Shown one piece after another: positions 9,977-21,674 of a stretch of 64,000 nt of DNA. Below the pieces are notes generated by a model, which was given only the letters and a program-made list of their open reading frames with translations, did not search any database and was not told where the DNA came from. This stretch comes from Glutinoglossum americanum (lineage: Eukaryota > Ascomycota > Geoglossomycetes > Geoglossales > Geoglossaceae), in assembly GCA_020080175.1 (NCBI GenBank), contig JAGHQL010000015.1, positions 151,887-215,886 of the forward strand, given 5' to 3'. Both the position numbers and the translations under genes were made by a program. Numbering within the stretch: the first letter of the stretch is position 1; the number at the start of each line of letters is the position of its first letter.

Positions 9977-10602
9977 CTATGCCAACTGCTGCCTTCGCTG
10001 CAGTTCCTTCTGCTCGCCGAACACCCTCCGGCTCATCTCAAGAACCGCCTCAAAACCCTCCCTTCCCTTCTTCGCGTTCTGCCCAAATCTTTCCACCGTG
10101 AAATCCTCGATCCCGTTCTTCACCTTCTGCCAGCCGCCACACAAGGCCATGACCTCAGCGTTTTGCTTAAATTCTGTTCGAGATTCTGGGGACTTCTGAT
10201 GAGGTTGATAAACGACAGTCTCGCGGACCGAGAGCACGTTAGAATAGGTGAGGTTGGTAGAGCACATCGTAACTTTCTTGGATGCTGGGTCGACGTAGGA
10301 AGTCTCGTAGACATAGGATACGGCATTGCCGCCCAAGACTGCGGTGACCCACTTTGGCACGGATTGTTGACATGCTATTAATCTTTCGGTCCGCAGCTAT
10401 GCATAGTTAGGAGATTGTATCATCCGGTGAGCCGTGTGCGGGGACTTACTATGCCAGTTTTCGGGTCGACGGTTCGCGATAATGTATCTGTGGCGATAAC
10501 GTGCGTTGACTTCTCATTCCATGGGCAGTACTTCCGCCAGTTGGCAGTCGAGACTTCTTCCCATGAGTATTCGAAAGTGCATTTTGATTCGAAGACTTTC
10601 AT
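9977..10602 (-). CDS. PRELI/MSF1 domain phospholipid-transfer protein (Ups family)
   Basis: Exons 10602-10450 and 10396-9977 encode 190 aa. The 53-nt intron (GTAAGT, CTAAC branch, GCATAG) is phase 0 and restores DPKTGILRTERLIACQQSVP. The protein is a single PRELI/MSF1 domain starting MKVFESKCTFEYSWEEVSTA, then NWRKYCPWNEKSTHVIATDT. Yeast Ups1 and Ups2 pair with Mdm35 in the mitochondrial intermembrane space and carry phosphatidic acid or phosphatidylserine between membranes. The conserved TALCGGW-equivalent (MALCGGWQKVKNGIEDFTVE) and the helix REGFEAVLEMSRRVFGE are present. It resembles the Ups2/Ups3 side from memory, but I cannot assign the paralogue. Confidence 0.92.
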
Positions 10603-11760
10603 AGTGGGTTTATCGTAAATGCTCAGGGTCGCGGGTTCGTTTCGCCTGAAAGAGATTCCTTACGAAACAAATGATTGTGGCTTTGGCAAGAAAGGCAAAC
10701 CAAAATGGACCTTCCTCCCAACGCAATGAATGATCGTCTTATGGGGAAAGACTGACTGAACCTGGGATGAAAGAAAAGGTTCTAGGCCGAACTGGAGTGA
10801 GGATGAATATATCCTTCGAGGTAAAAAAGTTTGATGCGTTTAACTCCAATGGGAGACGGGAAAAGTTCTGCGCGCAAATTTTCGCCTCTTTCTATGTGGC
10901 GTCAAATCATATCGTTGGGCTGGTACGAGAATCGGCCGGGTTGAATTCCAAGCTATCAATCCCGGATATGCACCTAGCGCCACAGGACGGGTCGATTTAG
11001 CCCGATGAGCTTACAACCATGGAAATCAGAATCAAGATGAGGCATTGAGAGCGCGGCATGTCGTCGATCGAGCCAGTCAGAGGGTTACATTATCGCGTTC
11101 CCAAGAACGGTTATGATCAGCACAGAGAGGGAATTTCAACAAGTTCATGCTAGGTAGGCGTCACAACCCCCAAAAAAGCATGTTCCTCGGATGTTCAAGA
11201 TCATCGAGGACGAGAACGCTGCACATTTGCAGTTGTGCAATACGGTGTCTTGGAGCTATCTCGTGCAAGCACGGTGCTCTCCGCACTTCCTAGGCCATAT
11301 CTTACTACAGTACCAACATTTCTTGGGAGGGAACTCGTAAATAACCAATGAGCCCTGGCCCCCATCTGCTATTCCCCGGCCACTCGCTTCCTTGGGCCCA
11401 GCATGGCGAGCAAATCAACCTGCAACTGCGTTGCAGCTGTGAGTGTGTGTGTCGCAGAAAGGCGGAGACGTCTAGTGAGAGCCCCCCTGAGAGCTCACGT
11501 TCCATCCAAGCTCTTATTGGATCTGGGCGGGCCTACTTATATCGAGACGACTGCCCTTCTTGCGCGTACTCCTCTTTCTTCCCTAACACCCATCGCTCCT
11601 CACCCCATTGCTCTGCGCCTCGTTCGCATCGCACTTGCTGTGCGACCTTGTCGCTCGCGCCATTAATCAGCGCGCCATTATATCCCTCGCGCTTCAATAC
11701 TTGACACGCATTTTGGCCCTTTTCTTTCCCCATCCCTAAGCACCTGTTGTAGTCATCATC
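10603..11760. promoter_or_regulatory. Divergent upstream region of Ups-like and peroxiredoxin genes
   Basis: This 1.16-kb stretch separates divergently transcribed genes. Open frames such as 10767-11000 lack motif support. The last 150 bp before the peroxiredoxin start is C/T-rich, as is common in fungal promoters. Confidence 0.45.
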
Positions 11761-12653
11761 ATGCCCGTCGAGCTCCGCAAGCGCAAGGCTCCCGCAGCTC
11801 CCGCGGCGCCCGCACCTCCCGCAAAGAAAGCGAGCCGCACAACCACTAAAACTAATCCCGTGAAAGCTGTTGCGGCGAAAGCTAAGGCCGCCATTACCGC
11901 GAACACTAAAAAACCTTCCACCACTGCTGTGACCAAGAACGCGACTAACGGCGCACCTACTGTGGCGGTTCCTAAAGGGGGAATTGACAAGGTGAAAGTC
12001 GGTGACGTGGTCACACTTGAGGGTTTTGGGGGCGAGGTTGAGACCAATGATGGAGTGAAGACTACTCTGAAGGCATTGGTTGAAGGGAGCAAAAATGGGG
12101 TGGCGATTTTCACCTATCCCAAAGCTTCAACCCCGGGTTGTAAGCTGATTTACCCCATTAGTTGCTGCCTCCTCGCCTCGGCTAACACACTCTAGGTACC
12201 ACACAGGCTTGCAATTTCCGTGATGGGTATACATCGCTCACCAGCACGGGGCTCTCCATTTATGGGCTCTCTACCGACTCGCCAAAGGCGAATACGAATT
12301 TTAAGACAAAACAGAACTTACCATATACCCTTCTATGCGATCCGGATGCGTCGCTGATCGGAGCCATTGGGCTGAAGAAAAGCCCGAAAGGCACAACAAG
12401 AGGTGTGTTCGTGATTGATAAAGAAGGCAAAGTCCTGGCTGCAGAACCTGGAAGCCCGACTACGACTGTGGACGTAGTAAAGAAGTTGGTTGGAGGGGTT
12501 GAAGCGAATGGAATTGCCAATGATGCTGCGGACAAGGAAGCGGATAAGAAGAAGGAGGATGTGGAGAAGGCTGAGGTGGCCGGTGAAGTCGCTGATACAG
12601 CTGCCAAGCTTGATGGAGGTGTAGAGGGGAATGGGGAAACGGCCAAAGCATGA
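11761..12653 (+). CDS. DOT5: PrxQ/BCP-type peroxiredoxin, probable nuclear thiol peroxidase
   Basis: Exons 11761-12139 and 12196-12653 encode 278 aa. The N-terminal 65 residues are Ala/Lys/Pro-rich with LRKRKAP and PPAKKASR, like a nuclear localisation signal. The AhpC/TSA domain follows (about 80-225). The peroxidatic Cys127 lies in YPKASTPGC and the resolving Cys132 in TTQACNFRDG, the CxxxxC spacing of PrxQ/Dot5 enzymes, which reduce hydroperoxides using thioredoxin. The C-terminus is a Lys/Glu/Ala tail. The 56-nt intron (GTAAGC, GCTAACAC, CTCTAG) splits the codon of Cys127. A C/T-rich leader precedes the ATG. The symbol is by analogy with yeast Dot5 and is less sure than the family. Confidence 0.9.
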
Positions 12654-13261
12654 GCGCCTCAGCATAGGCATTTCTCATTTTCTACTTCCTTGGTATCTAT
12701 GATTGAGCGGCTGATAAGAAATGGTCTTTGGTCTATGCTTTCTTCGTTTCTTGTCTATAGGGGGCTCACTGATAGGTATGGGTATTCCTTTGGGATGTTC
12801 TTTTCCTTTCTTAGTCTATTGGTGGTCTACCCAGAATTAACCGCCATAAAATATCAGTAACGATAGCATTTAAACCCAAAAAAGGAGATGTTTCGAATAT
12901 ATATCCTACTAGTCATTTGTGAAAGTAGGTTTTTTTTTTCTTTCCTGCAAAAGTTTAGCAAATTCTTTCATTTAGATTTTCTGGAATAGCAGAAGGCCTG
13001 CCAGCCCTATAGCAGTTCCTAATATTAAGGAATAAAATAAAAATCTAGAGTTTGCTAGGACTCGTCCGCGATCCGGCCCGCTTATTACTTATTGAGGTCG
13101 CTTGCCAAGCATCTCCAACTTCAACTCCCATCTACCATCTGAGAGTGAAGTCTGTACGCCCAGACCCGCTATAATAGACCTACCCAAATTGTTTGTGACT
13201 CAACGGCTGACTGTTGATAGACCGTATAAGTGTCTCTTGTCGTGGGCGATACCAATTCGAG
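12654..13261. other. Intergenic, tandem genes
   Basis: 3' flank of the peroxiredoxin gene and upstream region of the complex I 21.3 kDa gene. AT-rich, with a T run near 12929-12940 and AATAAAATAAAA near 13031-13042. No gene is supported. Confidence 0.4.
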
Positions 13262-13934
13262 ATGGCGAGCCGGAAAGCCGCTGGCGACGTCGTCTCTGTC
13301 TATAAGGTACCAAATTATCCGAGAGCATCTCGCACAGCTCTTATTGACCCGGTTGTAGAAATACACTGTTCAATCTACTGGGGTTTGGGATCGCATACGC
13401 AGGATTCTCTCAATCGACCCAAACCGATCCACTGGCGTCCCGCTGAACCCTCAGTTCCGAAACCCACCTCCAGGCGCCAATCCCCCGGAGCTATATGACG
13501 ACCCGACGAGCACCCCTGCGGCTGACCTTGCGGACAATCCGTACTGGAAGCGTGACACGCGGCGGGCCTATCCGCGCCTTAGTGTCGTCAACCAGGCCCA
13601 TGCTGTCGGGCTGCTGAGCGTGGGAAGTAAAGCAGCGCCTCTAAGAGAGCTGGTGGGAGAAGATGGAACGAAACAACTTGTGGCTGTAAAGCAAGAAGGT
13701 GAAGAAAGGGGTCTTGCGGCGTTATTCGAGAAGGATAAAGGAAGCGTGGGCAGGGTGCTGGGAGAGGGGGGTCTGCCTCCTCTTCCTGTCAACTTGGGTG
13801 GGAAGAATGGGGGACGGCTTGAGATTAACAGGGAAGAAGGGTATCCTGAAGAGTGAGCATATCAGCAGCGTGTCATGTGCCTAAAGAGGTAATAGCTGAT
13901 TACTCTTAGATATCCGTGTCGGACATTCGCCTAG
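13262..13934 (+). CDS. nuo21.3a: NADH:ubiquinone oxidoreductase 21.3 kDa subunit (NUZM type)
   Basis: Exons 13262-13306, 13359-13852 and 13910-13934 encode 187 aa. The sequence MASRKAAGDVVSVYK then KYTVQSTGVWDRIRRILSID then PNRSTGVPLNPQFRNPPPGA matches my memory of the fungal 21.3 kDa complex I accessory subunit (N. crassa 21.3a, Yarrowia NUZM). It is an accessory subunit of the mitochondrial membrane complex with no known catalytic role. The last exon is only 25 nt and encodes the family-typical end YPCRTFA. Introns are 52 and 57 nt with TAG acceptors. No long presequence is visible. The two complex I genes in this window are about 8 kb apart. Confidence 0.9.
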
Positions 13935-14715
13935 ACCATATAGACCTCAGCGACGGAAGCACAAACCTCATTGCAGATATGTAGTCACCTCTTTACGGCC
14001 GAACTGCGATGAGGCCCCTTTGTTACTTAACGATCGCCCGGTAGCCCGACCATAAATAGATATAAACTATTTTCTTTACCTTTAAGTGTATATTTGTGAA
14101 CCTAGTATCTCTGATGATATTAGTTGTTCTCACCCTATTCTCGATTAACTGTTCCTTTATAGTATGGAAATTTCTGAGCTACTTCATATTGCTTAAATCA
14201 CTATACGCCCCTAGATCTCTATTCACACATCTTAACATTGACGCACTTAGAGACTCTTGGAGTCACCGGCTGTTGTTTTGGACTGTTCGCCTTCAGTTGG
14301 ATGGTATACGTATAATCCTGGCATGATTCCACCTTGTGTGCTGCACGGCTTGCACTGTGTACGGCATTTCGACTAACCTCTCTGGTATTCGGGTTATAGA
14401 GAGCCCCTGTTTAAGCCGCGCACGGAGACCTGAATTCTGGTTATTCACATAGCTCCGATATCGCTGATGGGGTGGACTGGTTTTGGGGGGTTTCGGCGCA
14501 CTAGTGTTGTTTCCCTATGTTGCACTCTTTCGCTTCTTCTTCATAACAAACCAGTCACAGAAAGATTCATCGCGTATCTTCTACACATCTTCCCACTGCC
14601 CAGTGTGCTGCTGCTTGGCCTTTTATCATAAGGCCACTGCCAATTGGTTCAATTTGAGTTCACACACAGCCGCGCCCTGACATTGTGGCACGTTGACCTC
14701 CAACTGTTTGCCATC
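13935..14715. other. Intergenic, tandem genes
   Basis: AT-rich 3' flank and promoter DNA of 781 bp. The open frames at 14096-14326 and 14483-14680 are hydrophobic low-quality translations without conserved motifs. C/T-rich sequence lies just upstream of the ATG at 14716. Confidence 0.4.
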
Positions 14716-17603
14716 ATGTCCGCCACAGAGCTTGCCGCTCTTGAAGCCATCTTCAGTTGCGGCATCTGCTTTGTCTCCTACTCAGACATCTACGGAAATG
14801 ACAAATTCGTGGATACCTTGAACGACCCTGGCCTTTCATTACCCGGTACTATACCGAAGTTGTGGATGACTAGTTGTGGGCATGTTATTTGTGGCAGGCA
14901 CCTTGAGGGGGGTGGTGAGTCTCTCTCTTGTGCTTTTGTTTAACTCAGCTGGATAGATTCTTTTATGTGTCTTATTACTGCTTTCAGCCAACCCCTTCGC
15001 CCAAACTCTGGTCGAACACTACTGACATGCGAGGCCTCTAAGGAGCACCTTTTCACCCTGCTGGAGCTGATGTGATGACAAAGTGTACTGTTTGTACCCG
15101 AGACTGCGGCCAGAAAGAGGATGTTGCTCTGTATCCTATTTGGGGAGTAACGGATGGCTTTTACGATGCGAGACTCCCGAAAGCCTTCTTCAAGGTTCCC
15201 CCCGTCAAGTTTGACAAGATACATATTGGGGGCGCTAGGTCCCCAGGGCAGTGGAGCGAGCCCGCGAGGAGAGATCGTGAAGCCAATGAACACGCGAGAG
15301 AGGCTTTGAGAGTGGGTTTTATGTGTGCTAGCCGCCATTGTAGAAAAATTCTAACAGTTTCATGTAGTTCCAGTTCATTTCTCTCATTTGCTATGCCAAA
15401 GGTATCCGGACTAAACTATTTGTGACCGAGCGCGAACGCAATGAGCTCCGGCAGAGGTCCGAACGCGAGCTCAAGGTGTCTCAGGAGGAAAATGCTGGAT
15501 TGTTGACGTCCTTGCATCGACTGGATGACCAGCGTGAAAAGTATAGGGACAGGGTAGCAGTACTGGAAGAGGAGAAAGCTGTTTGGCAGCAGAAAAAGCG
15601 AATGGCAGTTCACTACCTTGGTCTAGTTGGAGCCCTGGCTGAGTATGGTTTTCCTCATGTATTTGTTTCGGTCACTAATAAGATGGCGTAGTGAGAACAC
15701 GATGCTAAAACAGAAATTGGTTTCTCTTGGATACTCTGTGGAGAAAGTAAACTATGCCTTTCATGAGGATGAGCTAAACTTCCTTTCCAGCGATCGCGGC
15801 GAATTAGGAGCCGCGGTGGGACAGGGCGGCAGGGCCGACTCGATTGCTCTTAAAGATAGGGACAAGAAATGCGTAGAACCGGGGGCCGTGAGTGCAAGTC
15901 AGGCTCATGACATACGATCCTCTTCCGACCACAAGAAGAGGAAGTTTTTATCCTCGAGAGGTGAAGTCTCAAGCAAGGCTAGGTCGACGGAAGATCTCAG
16001 GGCCGTCCGTCGCCATAGTAGCAGGGACGACATGCCTCCTCCTCCCTTGCCACTTGGCAGAGGTCACGCTCATACAGCTAGCCGTGTGTCCTTGTTCGCA
16101 TCTTCACAACATACGAGCGATAGCTTATCTGTAGACCAATTCTCAATGAGTATTCCGGTCATAACCACCAGCCAAACACCAGTCGGCCGAGATGTAGTTA
16201 TGCCGGATCAGCCGTCCGAGACACAGCTGAATTGGCCCTTTGCAGGACCGAACCAGATAGATGCTACAAGAGGGCAAACGGCAACAAGTGCCTACTTCTC
16301 TAGGCCTCGTACAAGCCATGTTTTCCGACTTGAGTCGATGGAGTGGGTTAAGGGTGACGACGAACCATCTAATGCCCTTGCGCAGCACGACGCGGCGCAT
16401 ACCGGCAACGGACATATGGATAGAGCTAGCGCACTGGGAACCCCCACCTTGACTCTAGCAGAGGCTCGGAATAGCACACAAACCAAAACTACAAGCCGCG
16501 AACAGCCGAAAACTCATGTACTCTCGAAGGATCGGAGTGAACGCCATGGCTCCGCACCATTGACCGAAGCGTCTCTCGCTACTCTGCGGGAGCAGCTTCG
16601 TCGAACTGGGTCTCACAGCCACCGCCAAAACCAACTTCTATTGTCCATGTCGAACGTCATGCCCCTGTTGGATCGAGACTATCCAAGCCTTGTCGCCGAT
16701 GGGAGCATCCTCACAGGTTCAGCCGCCGACAGGGCAGTGTTCCAACACTCTGTGGTGCGCCAAAATAGTCTTGGAAGCTCACAAGATCGCCCGCTTCTCG
16801 AGAGGGGATCGTCCCTTAATGAAGGGAGCAGCCGGATGTCACTACCGATTTTAGAGCAAGGCTCTTCCAATAATTTTAGCTATAAAGCGGGCTCAGTTTT
16901 GAGCAAAGTTGCAAGTATTAGCTGTAGTGCTGTAAACCCTACCCCTGACACACCGAAGACAGCCATTCGCCATCCTGTAAACAGCCTATCGACAGCTCCT
17001 TTTTGGCTTCGGGGTCTTGGGAACCCTGCAGCACAAAAAGCCGTTATGCAGACCAACAGAAACTCTGACCCTGGGTGGTACAGCTCACAGGCCGAAACCA
17101 GGTTGGACAACCCTCGTGCTCCCCAGGGACAGCCTCTTTTATCGATTGGAAATGCCCGCGGACTAGTATCAAAGTCGAGCAAGTGGATTAAGAGAGGCAC
17201 CAAGGGTCTTCGTAACCTAGCTGCACGCACTCCGTCGGTGACGAGCCCATTTTTCAAGCGTGAGGATATGGGTACACCAAGACGCCCTTCCCCCACTATG
17301 GAGGAGAGCGAGAGCTATGAGGTTTATCAGCGATTCCGTGCCGATGACTGTCCAAGAGCCAGTCGGCATAGCACCCCTGCAGGCGGGATCATTTCTGAAA
17401 GAGATTCTTCAGTCTTGAGATCAGCAGCTATTCGTGAACACATCTCCGGCTCAGCCTCTCCTGAAGACATACTAAGAGCGTCCCTGCCATTTCACCGTCC
17501 CTTCACGCCCACCTATGCATCACCGAATATAACAATTGTGGAGACCAGTTTCGGTGGCTCTCGCATGGCACCATCAAGCGGGAGGCGGATTGTGAGGCGT
17601 TAG
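14716..17603 (+). CDS. N-terminal RING-like zinc finger, coiled coil, long Ser-rich tail
   Basis: Exons 14716-14914, 15043-15311, 15368-15642 and 15692-17603 encode 884 aa. A RING-like finger opens the protein: Cys15-x2-Cys18, Cys54-x-His56-x2-Cys59-x2-His62, Cys81-x2-Cys84 (FSCGICFVSY, TSCGHVICGRHLEGG, KCTVC). I recall this N-terminus with LPGTIPKLW and GGGAPFHPAG from uncharacterised fungal proteins. A charged coiled coil follows (about 170-260, from TERERNELRQRSERELKV), then about 600 residues rich in Ser, Arg and Thr without a fold. The layout recalls Zip3/HEI10-type E3 ligases, but that is inference. Introns are 128, 56 and 49 nt; the first ends in AAG, supported by LEGGGAPFHP. Confidence 0.82.
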
Positions 17604-18599
17604 TGAAGAGCGACTGCTATGTGAGAGATAGCACATCGTTGTGAAGAGACAGGTTCTGCACGGTTCCTTTTGGGTTAAAGGTGGGCCCTGAGGCGGCGGT
17701 GGGAATTGACAGGTGAAAAAGGCGTTAAGCTATGAGGGGACGGGAGAGGGTGAAAGCTTGGATCCAAATTGAAATGGAACCACTAATTGAACTATGGAAT
17801 GAATGACGCTTGAATTCAGAAGCGTTCTCAGCGACAAATAGACATTCCGGGTGACGTCGTAGGCTCCGAAAGACTGACGTCCTTTCTATGTGTTGTTAAT
17901 CCCTCCCAATAAATAAAAAAAATACATGCATGATAGTCTGTCTCCCCCCTGATCCCGCACGTGGAGTTAGCAGAGTACTACGCACATACGAACTTTTCTC
18001 CTAAACATCCTAGTGCAGGTAACGTCCCACATCTCGTCACCGCCTCTCTCCTCCCCTCCCAAAAAAGCAAAGAAAAACCATAAAAGGCCCAATCCCCCCC
18101 GTACCTACTCCCGCATGGATATATAGCACCCGTATGTACTCTCCCACGCCGTACGTATCTCCCCCCTACATGCCCTCGCGGCAACACCGAAAAAAGCCGT
18201 GTCAGGAAAAAAAAAAAAAAAAAAAAAAAAAAAGGAAAGAAGTAAATAAAATATTGGTTCGTACCGGCTGTGCCATTCGCTGTGCGCGTCGGGAAGCGCG
18301 GCAGCCGATCCTCGTGTTTTCGCGTCGCTTGCGTGTTCGAGCGGGGGCGCTCGTGTATGCGCGGTTCGCGGTGGCATCATCATGACGGCCGGCCGGGGAG
18401 AGCGGGTGGGTTCGCGTGAGTCACATATGGAGTGGGGAGAGGGGGTGTGTGGGTGTATATAAGAAGGGGGGGTTGTGTGGGGTGTTGGGGTGTTGGCGAC
18501 TACGGCGTATTGCTTGATGCCGTCGTGAAGCTGGGCATATCCACGCTATCTGTCTGTCTATCTGCCTGCCCGTCCCAATCGATTGCCCCGCCCGGTCCG
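17604..18599. other. Intergenic with 27-nt A run
   Basis: About 1 kb between tandem genes. It contains an uninterrupted A tract near 18207-18233 and a GC-rich, G-run-bearing stretch (18396-18500) upstream of the next gene. Short open frames on both strands are not supported by any motif. Confidence 0.45.
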
Positions 18600-19251
18600 A
18601 TGGCTTCGTCGGTAGCTGCGGCAAACCCGCCCGTCGAGGGGACGGGGATGCCGTCTCCGCCCGTGCTCTCGGGGGGTTGTCTGTGCGGGGAGATCCGCTA
18701 TGAGATATCCTTCCCTGAGCCCGTGACGCAGTGGCCGCCTGATGTAAGTCTCCTCCTTTCCCGTCCAGGAAAAAACCCCGCACGCACCCATCGCCCCCTC
18801 CCCCCCGCTGACAGCCCGTCGCCTTCAGTCGCATACCTGCCAATGCACGCAATGCCGGAAGTTCACCGGTTCCCTGATCCCCCCGCTCGTCCAGCTCCAC
18901 CCGTCGCAGCTCAGCTGGAAAAAACCCGCCCCTGACTCGCTGTCCCCCTACGCGGAGTTCAATAGCAGCCCGCACTGCTTCAGGGGGTTTTGTCGTAATT
19001 GTGGGTCTTCGTTGACCTGGCGCGACGAGAGGGTTGGGGAGGAGATTGAGATCTTTTTGGGGAGTTTGGACCAGAAGTGGGTTGTGGGCGAGGAGGGAGA
19101 CGGTGGGGTTGGGAAAGATGTTGGGGAGAGGGTTTGTAAGCCGACGGGCGGAAGGCTGTGGTGGAGGAATGTGGTTAAGGGGGTTACAGATTTGGGGGAT
19201 GAGGAGAGGTGGTGGGAGAACAGGACTGGTGGAAAACGGGTTGAGGAGTGA
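18600..19251 (+). CDS. GFA/CENP-V domain zinc protein
   Basis: Exons 18600-18743 and 18829-19251 encode 188 aa. The GFA (Mss4-like) fold binds zinc through clustered cysteines: Cys27/Cys29 (SGGCLCGEIRYE), Cys52/Cys54/Cys57 (HTCQCTQCRKFTG) and the pair in GFCRNCGSSLTW. Family members are often labelled glutathione-dependent formaldehyde-activating enzymes, but most have no proven activity, so the role is open. The 85-nt intron (GTAAGT donor, CTGACAG branch, TTCAG acceptor) joins PPD to SHTCQC in phase 0. The C-terminus is Gly/Glu/Trp-rich. The intron region is very C-rich compared with flanks. Confidence 0.88.
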
Positions 19252-19485
19252 ATGTGGAGTTGGAGGTTTTTTTTTTCTTTTTAACTTCTCGCGATATTTG
19301 AGTAGTTAACCCTCTTTTACTAGTCGGAATCATGGGAGTATTATATTCTGGTAGCGTAGCTCGTTGTGATTGACCACTTCTAGAAAGCAAGCGTGTTGAA
19401 CGCCGCTCGCCGCGTAGAAAGGAAACAGTCTAATGGCCGTCAGGACCCTATGTCAAATGGAAGGTGTTGAATTCTCTCTCGACCG

Positions 19486-21045
19486 TCAGGCTTTGTCACG
19501 GTTCGCATCCCTCTCCATCTCCTCCCTCCTCTTGACAGCATCCTCCCCGATGCCCTTAATACCCTTAAGGCGTTGCCTTTCCTCGTACATCTCTCGACTC
19601 TTCATGATTCGCTGGACGATCTGGCTCGCGTTGACGTCCTTGAAAGGGTGATCGCCGACTTCCCTAAAAATGCCCATTGCCTTGGTCTCCGAGTATGGAT
19701 CGGACGTGGAGGGCATGAAGGAGGTGGGGCCGTGATATACGGTTGTGGGTAGGCCGTAAGGAATGCTGGAGAGGTATGCGCGAGTGGGGATGAAGGGTGC
19801 GGAGAAGATAATAGAGTGTATATACTGTCATGATTCATTTAGCTGGTGATGAAATAGTCCGAAGGACGACAAAGGAAAAACGTACCTGGCATTGTAGCAC
19901 ACATAGACCTCGTTCAAATATGTTCATTATGGGGTAGTTGACACCTTTCCAGTAATTGATCACTTCATCGTCATGCACTCCTGCCACGACGTAGACAGGC
20001 CCGTAGTCTTCTCCATGCTGCGCTATTCGCTGCCGCCGAGCTTCTCCCTCATACCAACCCCGCTGCCGTCCGCTATCCTCACCATCCTTGATAACCAAAC
20101 GGAGAAATTCGATATGACCAGAAGAAAATAGATCGAAACCCCCATCAACGTAGACAATGTGCTGACCAGGCCGAGGGCCTTTCCCCTCTACCAAGTTAAC
20201 AAACTTACCCTTCTCTTCTCCGACGTGGCCTGCCCTAGCGCCAACCGAGGTGCTCCACGTCCAGACTTCTGGTCCGGGTTTAAGTCCTGTTTCATCGCTC
20301 GCATATTCTTTTATCCTCTGTCGCATTTCCTCGCCCCGCCTCCGCCGTTCGTCTTCGCTGCCCGGGCCCTCTTCACCGCCCAGCACATTCGTCAGCGATT
20401 TGATGAAGTGGACCCTGGTACACAGGAGCATTCGACCGACAAGGTCCGTGGTCGAGATTCCGGGAGTGCGTTTAACGACAAGGAAGCGGCCGGCCGCTTT
20501 CACGTGTCGATAGCAGTCCTGCCCGCTACTATCAGAGGTTATGTCATCCCCGTGGACGACGTAATAGCATCCGTAATGAGATATCCACGGAAGTGAAGTG
20601 ACGTAGGGAGCGTAGGGAACGGAGAGCGTGGCCCAGCGGCACGCATCGACCGCGGAAATGCTCTCGGAGAGTTAGCCACGCGAAGGAATAGCTTATCCAG
20701 ACAGTAGAGGAGCATACCGCTCCTCAAGAGTCATGACAGTTGGACCCTTGTTCTCCATGATCTCTTCGTCGGAATGGACGCCAACAAGCAATTCCTTGCC
20801 AAGTCGACGTGCCTGCAGCATCGCACCAGCATGGCCTGCACCATCACGGTCGCATGTCAGCAGCTACCATTACCTCACAGAATTTGATACGGGATACATT
20901 AGAAAAAACAATCATTCGCACCGTGGTGGCTGAAGTCGAAGCAGCCGTCAACCCATATCCGATCCTTGGAGACCGGAACGTCCCCTTGGGGATCTACAGG
21001 CCATTGACTCGGCGCAGGGATCTCTGAAGCATCGCTATCGCCCAT
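19486..21045 (-). CDS. ECT1: Ethanolamine-phosphate cytidylyltransferase
   Basis: Exons 21045-20922, 20835-20718, 20660-19886 and 19824-19486 encode 451 aa. The enzyme makes CDP-ethanolamine from CTP and phosphoethanolamine, the middle step of the Kennedy pathway to phosphatidylethanolamine. The first cytidylyltransferase fold has RIWVDGCFDFSHHGHAGAM with the HxGH signature at 40-43 and GVHSDEEIMENKGPTVMT. The second fold starts IVYVDGGFDLFSSGHIEFLR and has GVHDDEVINYWKG and PIMNIFERGLCVLQC. Introns are 86, 57 and 61 nt; the first falls inside the HxGH motif and the second ends in GAG. The length fits filamentous-fungal Ect1, longer than the yeast enzyme. Confidence 0.93.
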
Positions 21046-21674
21046 ACCTTCCTCTTCAGCGACGAAGGACTCGGTTTAGGTTATGGAGCACGACGTTGGT
21101 GTTTCGTTGCGTTGTTAATTGTGTTGCTCGCGAAATTTATCTGTCCTGCCCATGTTCGTATGTGTGGCGGTCTCAATCGGGCCATTCAGGTGGATGCCTG
21201 CTAAGGTACAGGCGTCAGGATAAGATTAAAAACGGTCATGGTTCACCAATCAGCCAGGCATTGGCGGGCGGTGTTGCTCCCCTGATCCACAGCACCAAAA
21301 CACGTCGTACAAGCCCTGTTTCAAATCTCTCTCGAAGACGGTGGCGTAGAACATACATTAAACGCTACAAAAGCTCGTCGATGTCCATTAAAATTCTCAA
21401 GCGCTCTCCCCATCCCCCCTTGACGTACACTGCATAGAAAGGGTCCCAGCGTCGTGATTGCGCTTTTGCGCGCCGTAGCGACACTTTTCACGTTGAGCGA
21501 ACACGCACCCTGCCGTGCATGCACCTTTCCAATAGAGCTGTCCCGCTGTGCCTGTACTTGTACCTATCTGGCTGGAGGTCATAATCGGGGGAGTCAGGCC
21601 TCCGACCGCCTTGCCGTCGGGACGAGAGCCCTTGTCGCTAATTGCATAAACGCGCGTGGGAAACCCAAGAAAAT
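21046..21674. promoter_or_regulatory. Divergent promoter region of ECT1 and an orphan gene
   Basis: The flanking genes point outward, so both promoters lie here. Several overlapping open frames (21096-21437, 21397-21816) show no family features. No distinctive regulatory motif was recognised. Confidence 0.4.

Noticed and set aside
18421-18975. 184-codon minus-strand frame over the GFA gene
   Set aside because: Antisense to a gene with intact zinc-ligand motifs and a good intron; no motif of its own.
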